A stretch of DNA of 64,000 nucleotides from Telmatactis stephensoni. Taxonomy: Eukaryota; Cnidaria; Anthozoa; Actiniaria; Isophelliidae. The first letter of the stretch is position 1, and each line of letters begins with the position of its first letter. The translations under genes were made by a program, and so were the position numbers. The stretch spans positions 396,001-460,000 of the forward strand of contig JALIZF010001770.1 in the NCBI GenBank assembly GCA_029948255.1. The letters are read 5' to 3'. Shown piece after piece: positions 11,692-23,600 of this stretch. The notes beneath the pieces are model-generated. The model had not been told where the DNA came from. It saw only the letters and a program-made list of their open reading frames with translations, and did not search any database.

Positions 11692-12394
11692 TATCTCGAG
11701 TATATTAAGGCCTGGGTCAATCACTAATTGTATAAATTTTGGATAAAAAAATATTTTGAAGACAAAGAACATCTAAATGAACGTTTTTCTTCTATAATTT
11801 ACTAAACTCGACGTCCTTAAATTTTTGAGGGTACTTTTAAGATGTCACGTGACCTGATGACGTCACAGTGATGAAATATTGTATTGTAAACTTCAAAGCA
11901 AAATGCGGTCGTGGGTATAACACCAGTCTTGAAAGTAACCATGCTTAACTATGAGCCTTAATGTGCTTCCAAACAAACAACCTGGAAAACCTGACTACAG
12001 TTTTTCTTTAGTGAGATAAAGCCCAAAACAGGTCACGTGACTTTTACATATTTCTTTTAAAAATGGAAAAACTCAACAATGTAAAGTGGATGACAAGTTT
12101 TTCGGGCTGTATGTTGTGAAGCACATCCAGGCTCACAGTTAAGCATGGTTACTTTGAACTCTTTAGTAATACCCGCGACCGCATTTTGCTTTGAAGTTTA
12201 CAACACAATATTTGGTCACTGTGACGTCATCAGGTCACGTGACATCATAAACGTACCCTCAAAAAATTAAGGACGTCGAGTTTAGTAACTTATCGAGGAA
12301 AAAAGTTGATTTAGATCTTCTATGTCTTCAAAATAATTTTTATCCGAATTTTAAGTAATTAACGATTGACCCAGGCCTTAATATACTCGAGATA
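11692..12394. mobile_element. Roughly 700-bp foldback element in tnp2 intron 3
   Basis: Two long arms are inverted copies of each other. CTCGAGTATATTAAGGCCTG at 11695 pairs with its reverse complement ending near 12391. CAAAGCAAAATGCGGTCGTG near 11895 pairs with the segment near 12194, and AAGTAACCATGCTTAAC pairs with the segment near 12150. The arms are about 290 bp, the loop about 150 bp and non-coding. It contains several TCACGTGAC motifs. Typical of foldback MITEs. It lies next to the 11456-11690 inverted repeat, so the intron carries two insertions. Confidence 0.75.
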
Positions 12395-13189
12395 CAATTT
12401 AATGCACCGTCGTCTGATTTCTCTTGGCTAAGTATTTAGAATTGAACTCACCTGATCGGGAGTTTCTGGTGGAGTGGCAGTGTCTGAAATAGAAGTCGAA
12501 AATCTTAATTTGAAATCTACAAATTATATCACGTCGACAGTTAGAATACTTTTAAAGTGGTCAAATTCAATTAAGCGTACCTAATTGGTCGTGATTTTGA
12601 TTTTGTGGTTGGTCATTGAAACTTTGAGCAGTAACCGAAGATGATGGATTGAAATTATTATCTCCTGTTGAAGAAAGGAAACGTGGACATTCAATAATTA
12701 GAAATATGGAACCTGTTATCAAAATGTTTCCAACATAAGAAACATAAATACAATATACATATACGGGGGTTGGATACAAAGATAATGGGAACTAATACCT
12801 GCTAGTATTTTAATAAGCCTTCTAAATATTACAGATATTGGAAAATATATCTTACCTTCCTCATCCGAAGACAAATCCTGTTGAGGTCTTGTTGGTGGTG
12901 CAGTATCAGCATATCGTTTCTTCTGATGGCGAATATATGTTGATCGAGTGACCATGTCATCGCAATGATCGCAAAATAAACTCATGCTTGTGATTTCAAG
13001 CTAGTTTGCTGGGTTATTTTAAGAAATTTATCTTCAATATATATTGTAAAGATATTTCAAAGGCGTTTATGTAGTGAATAACGGTCGATCTTGTTGTTTC
13101 ATCGTGTTGTGAAGCTGAAGTTGTGTGTGGCAACAAAAATGCAATGCTGTGATTGGCTGATATAAAAAGCACCGATGCTCTTCCATGGT

Positions 13190-13395
13190 GATGCTTTTTA
13201 CAAACTTTTGTATATCACTTAAATGCGCACAAAAGGTTAAATAACCAATTTCACCTGGCAGATAACTTTTATAAAGCTTTTGTTTATAATTAAATACGCA
13301 CAAAAGATTTAATACCCTTTTTCATGCAGCAGATAACTTTTATAAAGCATTTGTATATCACTTAAATGCGCACAAAAGATTTCATTAGCTTTTTG
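13190..13395. repeat. Three tandem units of about 70 bp
   Basis: Units share TTTTATAAAGC-TTTGTATATCACTTAAATGCGCACAAAAGATTT with differences; copies begin near 13190, 13260 and 13330. Non-coding, just upstream (in gene terms) of the tnp2 first exon. The rest of 12986-13640 shows no other feature. Confidence 0.65.
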
Positions 13396-13655
13396 TAATC
13401 TTTCTTATTATGCAAAATCTCGATGAAAGGTCAGCTCACTGAATGTGAAACGAAAGGTTAATAAAATGTTATCGAAAGACGCAATTACTTTTCTAGGCCT
13501 TTCACAACCAACGAAAGTCACTGAAAGTTTAGTATAAACCTTTTGGTACGTTTTGTAATTTCTGAAAGACTCTGAACTCTGTTTTTTCGTCCTGTGACAT
13601 TTGTCATCGCTTTGAAGTGATTTCATGTTGTCTTCATCTCCAAGCTGAACAGCTT

Positions 13656-13895
13656 TTATTCCTCTCTTTGAGGTACTTGATTTTGTCTCTCATTATAGAA
13701 ATGAGGCATTATTATGACAAGTGTAGAATGATTGAACTTCTTCATGTCTTTCATAACACGAGGAAGAAGTTGAAAAATTACACTCTTGCCACATCCAGTT
13801 AGTAATATACCAAATACATCTTTTCCATCGACTAGTGACTTAATACACAGTTCTTGTTCGTACTTCAATTCCAAAATCTCCGGAAATTTTTGCAA
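13656..13895 (-). pseudogene. RecQ-like helicase fragment (Walker A region)
   Basis: A frame of about 80 codons resembling the N-terminal helicase lobe of RecQ-type proteins that are abundant in cnidarian genomes: LELKYEQELCIKSLVDGKDVFGILLTGCGKSVIFQLLPRV, then a beta-strand STLVIIMPHF. The Walker A is present as LTGCGKS, with Leu and Cys where LPTGFGKS or similar is usual. The frame ends right after the first strand, and no DEAH motif follows at 13400-13655. Truncated relic. A second, different RecQ-like relic lies at 55.4 kb. Confidence 0.65.
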
Positions 13896-13919
13896 ATGTT
13901 TAGTTAAAACAGGTTAACT

Positions 13920-15320
13920 CACTCATAATTACACATGTAGCTTTCCTTGAGATATATTCTTTGCTTTCAAACCGTGACCGTCAATCAAAAATTGATCAAT
14001 CAGAGCCTGATACCAGATTCTGGTATCAGGAATGGTTTTCTCCAAAGGATGCTTACAGGCTCCCCAGAGCCTGTTCACAAGCTATTTCACTTGTCAAAAC
14101 TGTATTCAAGACAGACTTCTTTTTCTTTTTATTTATTATATCATTTGATAATTTCCACGTTCGTTTCATGTTTGATTTATTTTTTTAGCGATTCTTATAG
14201 AGTGAATCAGTTTTAATAACTTTTGTACATCGCTTCCCTGGTTGGATATTGCCATTGAACACTTATACAACTTCTTTTTGTTTTTATCAATTTTAAGAGA
14301 CCACAAGATATCCATGGTTTACTGATCTTCTATTTTATTATTGCACATATTTTTCCCTTCATACAATGGTCTGTGCATCATGATGCCAGAATGTATTAAA
14401 ATAAATAAAAATATAAATGCATAAATCAACAATATGATCATGAACATCTAAAAATTAAATATAATTTCACAATTTTTTACCAAATTTTAATCACAAAATG
14501 TTTCATTTAAATTCAACTTTGACTTTAACTTCATTTTAAAAATTGCATAATTAAGCAAGTTAAAAAATTAAAAAAAGTTGACAAAGTGATAGCACTTGAT
14601 AGCTAGCACTTAATTATAAAAAAACAACAAAAGAAACAATATTGTAATTATTTGTTTTCACCTACGTCATCAAAAACATTCCAGAGCCTCTTAGGGTATA
14701 TAAGCAACATACTTCAGGGTTTCTGTGGAAAGAAGTCTTGGTGTAGTACTACTTGTAACAACTTCGTCAAAACTCTCATCAGCCTTCCATTAAAAAATAT
14801 AGCCATATATGACCTTATTTTTCATTATCATAAAATAAGACCTGATGTGGGATTCTATTGCATAAATTCAAATAGTTTGATTGCACATAGAATGAGTATA
14901 AATCTCTGAGTTATTTGTGACGAACAAATACTTTTAGAAGTCTATATAGGTTAATTAACAATAAAATGTGCAGTGCAAATTGTGGAATGCAGAAAGCCTG
15001 TTCACAGGCCAAGACTATGCGTATTACCCAAGCTGATTTACTCGAAAAAAACAATCATATTCCTGTCATAGTGAAATCAAAACATGGCTATCCTAAAAGG
15101 ATTCTCCTTTATGACCTTCCTGCCTATAAGAAGGTTTAAAAGTTGACTTTTTGTAGAGTAAATTAATCTCGGTCAATATTTGATATTACTTATCAGTTCA
15201 ACTTACCAGCGACTTCAGCATCCATTCCTTCAGAGTAGAATAACTGACTATTTCTAATCTGATGAAGCTTAATCTTCTTTCGAATCATGTATTAACACTT
15301 TCTCAATCTTTCTCCGACAA
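13920..15320. other. No gene seen; one perfect palindrome
   Basis: AT-rich non-coding stretch. At 14006-14030 there is a perfect 12+1+12 palindrome, CCTGATACCAGA-T-TCTGGTATCAGG. GAGCCTGTTCACA near 14066 and a similar AAGCCTGTTCACA near 14996 are short direct repeats. No convincing ORF on either strand. Confidence 0.6.
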
Positions 15321-15792
15321 TTTGAGATTAAAGTCCCTATGACGGATAATATTTTATTTTCAAATTCAGTTCTTGATAGAAAGCATAGTAAAGATCTTTT
15401 AATCTTGTTTTTCCTCACTCCATATTTTCCGAGATATAAAGGTTTCAAATTTCAAAATGCAAATGTGATGACGTAAGTGGAGTAATCCTTTATTATACAA
15501 AAACAAGAGAATTTAAATTACTTGTATTTTTCCATTTGTAACTCATTTCCTTTGGCAAAGCCTGTTGTTTAGTAAAAAATCTGGCTCTCAAATTGAATTC
15601 CTCTTTTTGTAAAACCCATGAGAAGTTTGCAGTGTTGCCTCCTTTTACGTCATCAAATTTGTATTTTGACATTTGAAACCTTCATATCTCAGAAAATACG
15701 AGGTAAGGAAAACCTGGGTAAAAGATCTTCACTATGCTCTCTAAAAATAACTAAGTTTGAAAATAAAAAATTATGTGTCATAAGGACTTTAA
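15320..15792. mobile_element. Foldback repeat with arms of about 165 bp
   Basis: 15325-15490 and 15625-15790 are inverted copies of each other. ATAAAGGTTTCAAATTTCAAAATGCAAAT (shown only in part in both arms) pairs with ATTTGTATTTTGACATTTGAAACCTTCAT, and AGCATAGTAAAGATCTTTTA pairs with AAAAGATCTTCACTATGCT. The loop is about 130 bp and non-coding. The right arm abuts the MITE starting at 15797. Confidence 0.65.
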
Positions 15793-15796
15793 TGTA

Positions 15797-16391
15797 CCTT
15801 ATTCTCCTTTATTTTCGCGGGACTTAAATTTCGCGAAAATTTTCTCGGCACACTTCGTGGAACTTTAATTTCGCGGTAGCGCGGAAGAAAAATTGTGTTT
15901 CATGGAATTTAATTTCGCGAAATTGACGATTAAGTGACTAAATTTTCCTTTTGTACAAAAAAAAAATGTACGTTAATCAACAATTGTAACAAAACCTATA
16001 TGCTGTCCCTTAGCGGCAGCTGTATTCCTCTAAAGTCAGTCTTACAGAGGTAATCAAAAAGTCTTCTTTTTAGTTCCGAGTATCGAGAGTATCGTTACAG
16101 GTCCTTTCTAGGAGATCTCAATAGAACCTTCAATCTCTTCAAATGGATCCTCAGGGGGAAGACTAAACGATTCATCTAATAGTTGGGCGAATCTTGACAC
16201 TGATTAACATCTAAAGTTGATAGATGATAGCTCCTTGTACTAACAGCTTGTGTTAAAAATTGTTTAGGACCCTTGAAAACACAAATACCTGATTTTTCTA
16301 TGTCAATTAAATTCCGCGAGATCAAAGTTCGCGTTCGCGGATCTTTAAGTTCGCGAATTTTTTAAAATCGCGAAAATTAAGGAGAATAAAG
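15797..16391. mobile_element. 595-bp MITE with TA target duplication (Tc1/mariner-type)
   Basis: Left end CCTTATTCTCCTTTATTTTC and right end, read inward, CTTTATTCTCCTTAATTTTC; both are flanked by TA (15795-15796 and 16392-16393). The interior repeats the CGCGAA motif many times near both ends (subterminal repeats) and has no coding frame. TA duplication and inverted repeats fit a non-autonomous Tc1/mariner-type element. Confidence 0.8.
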
Positions 16392-16393
16392 TA

Positions 16394-17221
16394 GGCTGTT
16401 TTAGGCTCAAAATAAAGGTTTTTCTAGTAATATCTCGCTTAACCTCCTTGTACTTTCATCATTCACTCAAATTGACCACCCAAACAGCAAGGTTATTCAA
16501 ATTACACACGTGATAAAATACCGTGTTTTCATTGGTTGATTGTGAAATATGTACGGGATTCCTGTGTATTGAATGCTGACTTGACTTAACACTGGCTAAT
16601 AATTCATACAAAGAGAAAAGATGTATAGTTGTTGGATGATTTTCTTTTGCTATTGGAGCTAAAAACTACTAAAAGGATACAACGAAACAAGATAAAAGAA
16701 AGTTACATATGACAAAGGGTTTTTTGGCAGGTTTTTCTCAATGTAGACGTTTGTAATCGATTGTGAAGAGGACTTAGAGGGCTTTTGGCGCCAATTGTAC
16801 TCTATCACACATACTACATTTTTGTACTTGTATAGTTGCTGTACTGTAGTACAATCAGTAATTGTTTTATTCAACCTGAAAAACCTTTTATTTACTGGAT
16901 TTTATTTGAAATTTTACCAATTGAAATAGTCATTTTAACCAAAAATAAATTGGTCATTATAATTGCTAGATTTGTTTTTAGTTTTATCAAATATAATAGT
17001 TGTTTCAACCAAAAACAAATTGGTAATATTGTCGCTACCAAAACTGTTTTGGTTAAAACAACCAAATTGTTTTGGTAGCAACCAATTAAATTGGTAAAAT
17101 TGGTAGTTTCAACCAAACAGTTTTTACAGTGCAGGGCTGCAAAGCTAAATAAATTACAATCTATATATATATGTATATGTTCAGATATTGTTGATAAATA
17201 AATATGATATGTATATAACAT
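16394..17221. repeat. Non-coding; self-complementary TTGGT/ACCAA cluster at 16895-17115
   Basis: No gene. From about 16895 to 17115 the sequence alternates AACCAAAAACAAATTGGTA-type and TTTTGGTTAAAACAACCAAA-type words, so both strands carry the same words and long hairpins are possible. This may be a decayed terminal inverted repeat or a small foldback. The ORFs on both strands here are a consequence of the repeat. Confidence 0.55.
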
Positions 17222-17633
17222 CGAACATCTACATCTACATCTTTATTGTTGATAAAAATCGTTCAAAATCAACTTTAAAAATATAGATAGTATAGATAAT
17301 TATATGAATAGATAAGTATATGAATTGTTAATTTCGAATAAATAAATAGCTAGTAAATAATGCTTTAGAACTGAAAAAAATACTTATTTTGTATTGATAT
17401 ATTGTTCTTATTGATAACATTCTAGGCATGCAAGCACTCTATTGTAGATAGTTATCCAATTTAAATTTAAATTTAGCTAATGACTTTGTGTTAACTAGAT
17501 CAGAGGGCAGACAATTGCACTCTGATATTGATCTTGGAAAAAAGGAATACTTGAAAACGTCCTTGGAAACTTTTGGTAACCTATACTTGAATGAATGACT
17601 ATTGCGAGTTCTTCTTTCGGTATTTGGTATTAA

Positions 17634-18614
17634 CCCTTAAACCACCATATGGACATTATGGTCCGTCAGGAAAGTTGAACACTAATATCATTATTTTTAT
17701 GTTTACAAAATGCAATTAAAACATTAGATATGACTAAAACAATGTCAAAACATAGTTTCTGATAATAATTTGATGTGATAAAATCAAAATCTATCCTGTG
17801 GTGTGCCATAACTGAAAGCATTCCACAGTTAGTGGAACATCACATTTTTCACAGTAGATGCGGCCATGGCTTCCACACCCACAGACACAGTACCCTCTGG
17901 TGTCCCTTCTCTTGGGCCATTGCTCTAGCTTATCAAACCTTGTTCCTAATTGTTAAGATAATCTTCCTAGCCTTTTCCTGCATGTGAAAGTGCCGCACAA
18001 GCTCAAAACAAGTTCATCCCTGAATGCCTTTTGGTTTCTTGCTTCTTGATGACCTCAGGTAAAACACTCACAAATCCAAGCATTCACAATGACCATGTCT
18101 AGCATTTGCATAAAAACTGGCATCCACCATTTATGTGATTTTCTGGAACACTTATAGTAAGCCAGATGCTGGTCATTGGTGTCCATACCACCCATGTACA
18201 TGCAATAATCCACAACAACTGACAGGCACTCCTTCACAACACATTCTGCTTGCCCTTTTTCTTTATGCCTGACATTTTCACTGCCTGGCTTTCCCATTGT
18301 TGACAGTATGTGCACATCCTTGGTGTCTTTCCATTTCAGTGCAAAAAATCGTGGTTCCTTCATCAGCCATTTACTCTCTCCAGCTGTCAGTTTGGTGGCC
18401 TGCAAATGATGAGGAAATCCCACCCGATTTGGTCTGGTTGTCCCTGTACAATAAATCCCGAGCTCAAGAAGTGAATTTGCAAGAGACAAGCTGGTGTAGA
18501 AAGTGTCAAAATATTTTCTGAAAATACGATGGGAAAATTTTAAATTCTTAATTTTTGATGATTTTTTACAAATTATCTGCAAAAATCTGTATAATTAATT
18601 CAGTGGTTTAAGAG
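17634..18614. mobile_element. piggyBac derivative, 981 bp, internally deleted
   Basis: Flanked by exact TTAA (17630-17633 and 18615-18618), the piggyBac target duplication. Left end CCCTTAAACCACCATATGG; right end, read inward, CTCTTAAACCACTGAATTAA. It carries only the C-terminal part of a transposase. It sits in the LINE coding frame. Confidence 0.92.
17792..18582 (-). pseudogene. piggyBac transposase, C-terminal part only
   Basis: The frame 18055-18582 carries YFDTFYTSLSLANSLLELGI, YCTGTTRPNRVGFP, a MYMGGMDTNDQHLAYY block with the conserved catalytic-core aspartate, and SHKWWMPVFMQMLDMVIVNAW, all typical of PGBD-type DDD transposases. After a stop at 18055 another frame continues the C-terminal cysteine-rich domain at about 17792-17925 (YCVCGCG..GRIYCEKCDVPL..CFQLWH). 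The N-terminal half and the first catalytic aspartates are absent; the frame starts 30 bp inside the right end, so the 5' half was lost by internal deletion. Non-autonomous. Confidence 0.85.
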
Positions 18615-20535
18615 TTAAATATTCTTCTGGTTTGATATCTAGATTATGACTTAATTTGTACATTAGTGTCAGCCTGTTCTTCTTACTTCTTCTTTCCAGT
18701 GAGTCCCATCCTAATTTTGCAATCATGTCTGTAACACTTCCTGTTTGGTTGTAATTCTGGAGGCAAAAACGGGCAGCTTTCCTTTGGACTTTCTCCAAGG
18801 TTGAAATATCTTTTTGGTAGTGTGCGTCCCACGAGGCACTTGCGTACTCTAGTTTGGGTCGGACGATACTGGTGTAGGCCGTTTCGCGTACTTTCCTGGG
18901 GCAGTTCCAGAGATTTCTCTTGATCAACCCCAAGGATCGACTCGCCTTGCTTGAGATAGATGAAATATGTTCAGACCACTTTAATTTACTGTTAACAGTA
19001 ATTCCTAGGTACGATACTGAATCTACTTGTTCAAGTTTAGACCCACAAAAGAAATATGTCCGTTGAGGAGGTCTTTGCTTATTTGAAATGCAGATGATGT
19101 TGCACTTTGAAGGATTAAATTGCATTTGCCACTCATGTTGCCAAATTTCTAGGTTGTTGAGATCGTCTTGGAGATTGTCGCAATCTGAGTCTTCAACCAC
19201 CACTCCATACAGGAGAGTGTCATCGGCAAACAGCTTGACTGTAGAGGTCAAACCGTTTGGGAGATCATTAATGTATGTTAGGAACAACAACGGGCCTAGA
19301 ACTGACCCTTGTGGTACACCCGAGGTCACCGAGGAAGGGGGAGATGTTGCACCCTCACAGATGACGGTTTGGACCCTCTTAGTGAGAAAAGATTCCATCC
19401 AAGACAGAAGGCTTCCACGGATGCCGTAACGCTCCAGTTTCACTAGTAAGCGTTGGTGCGGAACTTTATCAAAGGCTTTTGTGAAGTCTAACACAGCAGC
19501 ATGGATCGATTTGTTTTGTTGTAAAGAACTTGCAATATCATGAATAGTAAGAATAAGTTGAAGCTCTGTGGATCTTTTTGATCTGAAACCATGCTGGCAG
19601 TCTGTTAGTATGTTATAATGTTCAAAATGTTTCATCACATGGCTATGAACAATGTGTTCAAGGATTTTCGATGCTATGCAGGTTAAGGATATAGGTCTGT
19701 AGTTGGAAGGAACAGACTTTTTCCCTTTTTTAAAGACACCACATACATTTGCTGTTTTCCATCTACTGGGCACAGTTCCACTTTCAATAGAATCTTGGTA
19801 AATATCAGTTAGAATAGGAGCAATCTCAACTGCATGTTCTTTTAGAAACCACGGTGGAATAGCATCAGGTCCAGAAGCTTTATTAGTCTTCAATAGTGAT
19901 AACTGCTTTGCAACTCCATTAATGGTGATAGACAGACTGTCAATGGCTGGTATTCTGTCATATCCATATCAGGTATGTTTGATAAGTCTTCTTGAGTAAA
20001 AACATTTGAAAAATGTTGTATTGAGTATTTCAGCTTTCGAATTGACTTTTTTGCTTTGTTATAAAGCCTTTGTTTACGCCTGGCTAGACGTTTCAAAGAG
20101 TGATTAAACCATGGTAGATTATATCTTGAACTTGTCCACTTTGAGGGGATGCAGGAATCCATTATACGGTGGATGTTATCTTCAAAGCAGCTCCATTTTT
20201 CGTCAATTGAATTAAAACCCCTTGTATCCATATAAAATGATAGTTTTATAAGTTCTTCTTTAATACGAGTAGAATCGGCTTTCTTTCTGATGAATATTTT
20301 GCGCTTTACATTCTTCTTCCTACGGCATAAAGTGTTCACAGAGAATAACACATTATCATGATCTCTGATACCAGGAACTACCTTGACATTTTCAATGATG
20401 TTGGAATTATTTGAGAGTATCTTCTCGTTGGTTCTTTGACGTGTTGACTCAAGTCATGATCATCAATTATTTCCAAAAGTCTATCAGACGCAGGAGAGTG
20501 GCTTTGAATATTCATTATCCCAATTATCCCAATTA

Positions 20536-20604
20536 CAACCATTATCGTTGAAGTGCAACCCACGAAGTTCAAAGTCTCGTTTTCAAACTAGCGTTTACAC
20601 TGCA
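20536..20604 (+). repeat. Left terminal inverted repeat of the two-gene DD34E transposon
   Basis: 69 bp, exact reverse complement of 27230-27298, directly after target TA 20534-20535. Starts CAACCATTATCG and ends GTTTACACTGCA. Confidence 0.95.
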
Positions 20605-20659
20605 GTCAATCAAAATCCTGGGACCGAGTTTGACCGAGCGATCCAGACTTGACAGCAAG

Positions 20660-23600
20660 ATGGCGGTCAGTCCTTACGATATCGAAGAGGTACTTGACGA
20701 AGAGGATACACAATTATTCGAGGGAGAAAATGTAAGTAAACTCATGTAGATCAATCTATAAACTTTGTTCATCAGCATTTGTAAAAATTAATCATTACAA
20801 GTCTGTTGTAGTGCTGGTTCTTCACATTTATACCGTTCTAAATTTCCCGCCGCAGGTCAGAAGAGAAGTCCGGCTTTTTCTGTCAACGAAAAAAGGAAAG
20901 GTTGACGGGGTGGAGACAACTCCTTTTACTTTACCCTCTAAGTGGGATTTCAAAACTTTAAGAGCTGAAATAAAGCGTCACATAGAAAGACTGAAGGAAG
21001 AAGACGTTATTATCAATAATATATATTACAAGAAATCTAAGGGTAGAGGGGTAGTGAAAGTGGAAAATGACAGTGACTTGCCGTTCATCCTTAAAGAATA
21101 TCCAATTGCTTATCCCAGCGGAAGGAAAAAAGAGTCCAATTCTATTGTTTTGGCCGTTGACTGGAGTCTAAGCAGTGAGTATACTTGATCAAGCTGTAAT
21201 ATAAACACTGTACAAATTTGAAACAAAATTGTCAATAACCTTAGACATTAGACATGTATGTGTTTATTATTCTTTTCACTGTACATGCAATTTTATCTAT
21301 ATACTTATTTTACTTATTTTTATAATTCTTCATCTTTAAGTTCAAATTAATTAACAAAGGAATTCAAACAATAACAGCCGTTAAAATAAGGCTTATTGTT
21401 ACATGCTCTAATAATAATTGCTTGCATTTGGTCATGTTATTGTTTGTACTTTCACAATAGTTAAAGTTGAATTCCTTCATTGCTTATTTAGAACCAGAAA
21501 CACCAAGGAGATCTCCTAGACAGAAATCCTACATGGACATATTTGTATTCAAAGCAGAGGAAGTTAGGGGTAGAATAAATGTCTCTGGGGCAGCCAAGAC
21601 TTTGCATAAAGTGGACAAAAATGCCACTCTTGAAGAGATAAAGATGCTTCTGAGAACTTACAATGACAAAGAAGCAGTATTTGTCCCACTCAAGGGGTTA
21701 TATTGGATGAAGAAAGGAACAAAACAGTGTGTTGCACTGCAAGATGATAGTGATCTGGAAAAGGCTATGGAGCAATATGGAAGTACTAACCTTTGTCTAG
21801 CTTGTGGAACTTTGTCATTGGCTAGTTCAGGTATGTTTATTTGTACAACTGTTCAATGCATAGGGCCACAAGTACACATGCTGGTTGTATGTTTTGTTTG
21901 AATACAAATGCAAATAAAATTTATCCCAAAACACAACTATTTATAAATAGTCTGTGTAGGAGCAGTACTATAGCATTATATCTCACTTGTTTAAATTATT
22001 TATATCAGTTTTTTAATGAACCTCATTTTAGATCATAGTAGTAAGAGAAAATTGCAATATGATGGGGACAAAAGGGATGAAGAGATGATAAAGAACCTTG
22101 AACCAAAGCAACCAAGGAAAGATGAGAATGATCTCTGGAATCAGTGTCATGCTCAACTCATTAAAGATTTGGAAAAAAAAGGCACCTTATGGAGATACAG
22201 CCATAAACATTTAAAGCTTTGGACTGATGAGATACTCGAGGGACATTCATCAGGAATAGGTGAAGAACCAGATTGGATAAAACACATGGATAAAGTTGTC
22301 ACGCCACCAAAAACATCACGAGTGGCTGCTGTGAATCAACAGGACAAGCAGGGGAAATGGCCAATACAAAACACTAACTCATTTGGCCAAGGATATACTG
22401 AAAATATGTTCAATACTTGCATGATGAGCATGATGGCAACCACCATGACAATGCTTTCTCAGGTAAAAATAAAGACTGATATCCATATCACTAAATGTAT
22501 GATAGCACAATATTTCCCTCTGCCAGTTTGAACATGTAATGTAACTTATAAAGCACATTAAATAATCAACCAATAGACCACTTTCATAATTCAGTTTTTT
22601 CCAGTAGAGAAAATGAGGGCCTTGTGCAAGAAATTATCAATGTTATGTGAGAAATTACTTCAAGACAAATATTTTCAGAAAATTTTATCACTTTTGGTTC
22701 AATATCAAAAAAGTTATGCGCTGTCAAAAATAGAGAGTTTTGTATGTAATTTTGACCAAAAAGCCTTGGTAGCCTCGTTTTGGTGGATTTTCAGAATTTT
22801 AAATCCCCATATCTTGTCAAGGATTTAATGTTTTGTTTTGAAAATTGCACAAATTATCAAAATCAACAATCTTAATAATTTCAAATTGATACAGTTCCAG
22901 AAATAGTAATTTTTCATTATTTATGCTAATTAGCAGCGGCCATTATGAAAGTCTTGTATTAAATTTTAATGTAAACTTCAAACATCTGATTTTCAGTATT
23001 TTTCAATAATGACATTACTTAGTACATAATTTATTTTAAGTCTTTCATAACAACTTTCAATGTAAAAGATAACTATGATAACAATAACAGCTAATTAAAA
23101 GTTATAGTAATATTATTAATCTTGTTCATTTTATCACCAATAATTTATTGAAATAATGGCATTGTATCAGGCACACGCTGTTACATGTATGATGATAAAA
23201 AATGATCTATTTATTATATTAGCTTTCAGGAAAACAACCCCATCAGATGCCATCTTCAACAACTATTTCATCACCACCATTTATGCAGCCTTCACCATTT
23301 CAAATGCCAATTGCCAATAATTGTGCTTCCAACTCAGCGCAAACATTCGTGCAGCCTACACTTTTTCAAATGCCAACTGACCCATGTACTTCTAGCTCAC
23401 CATCAACATCCACGCAGTCGATATCAACATCCATGCAGGCAATACAGTCTTCACCAGATATGCCATCATCCCAAGAAAAACCCAAGGAATTGTCCTATTT
23501 CTCACTGCAAGAGTGCTGTAGTTTCCTTGCTTCTCTGGGACTCAGCCATCACATTTCAAAGTTCCAAGACAACAACATGGATGGCCAGTTGCTTAGTGCT

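Larger units (their letters stand above)
8107..12985 (-). pseudogene. tnp2-family (EnSpm/CACTA-like) transposase, four exons, one nonsense codon
   Basis: Exons 12856-12985, 12581-12664, 12452-12483 and 8107-10782 join with consistent phases (1, 1, 0) to about 973 codons. Exon 1 starts at the ATG at 12983-12985 and encodes a short zinc finger (CDHCDDMV..STYIRHQKKRY). Exons 2-4 begin with an acidic, Gln/Ser/Asp-rich linker. The large exon has a cysteine zinc segment (CPKCTKLY...C), then tnp2 landmarks: LNFDFFQPMSHRKDYSVG, LNLPREQRFKWENI, GCSRCLKKFPG, AAVDPMHNLFLGTAKKMFNLW and GPITGFWCFSFERFNGIMG. The only visible lesion is TAA at 10045-10047, in a position where the family has Tyr (the VYDG motif; the second tnp2 copy at 34.2 kb keeps Tyr there), so a TAT-to-TAA change is likely. 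No CACTA-type ends were located. Confidence 0.85.
17439..20533 (-). pseudogene. LINE reverse transcriptase ORF (interrupted by piggyBac, frameshifted)
   Basis: Reverse transcriptase landmarks in order: NKASGPDAIPPWFLKE, FKKGKKSVPSNYRPISLT, HGFRSKRSTELQL, LDFTKAFDKVPHQRL, SGVPQGSVLGPLLFLTYIND and the catalytic box FADDTLLYG (near 19235), then thumb-like VSYLGI. The C-terminal tail FFPRSISEWNCLPSDLV, typical of CR1/L2-like LINEs, lies at 17439-17629 beyond the piggyBac insert and ends with TAG at 17439-17441. Upstream of the RT the frame shifts near 19960 and near 20420; the VPGIRDHDNVLFSVN segment and DDHDLSQHVKEPTR come from the end of the endonuclease and the linker. Inactive copy: frameshifts, missing endonuclease and insertions. 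Confidence 0.9.

Noticed and set aside
7847..13076. CACTA-type ends for the first tnp2 gene (CACTACATAAACG inverted at 13072, CACTG near 8013)
   Set aside because: The two candidate ends do not match each other beyond five bases and show no 2-3 bp duplication, so the element borders are left open.
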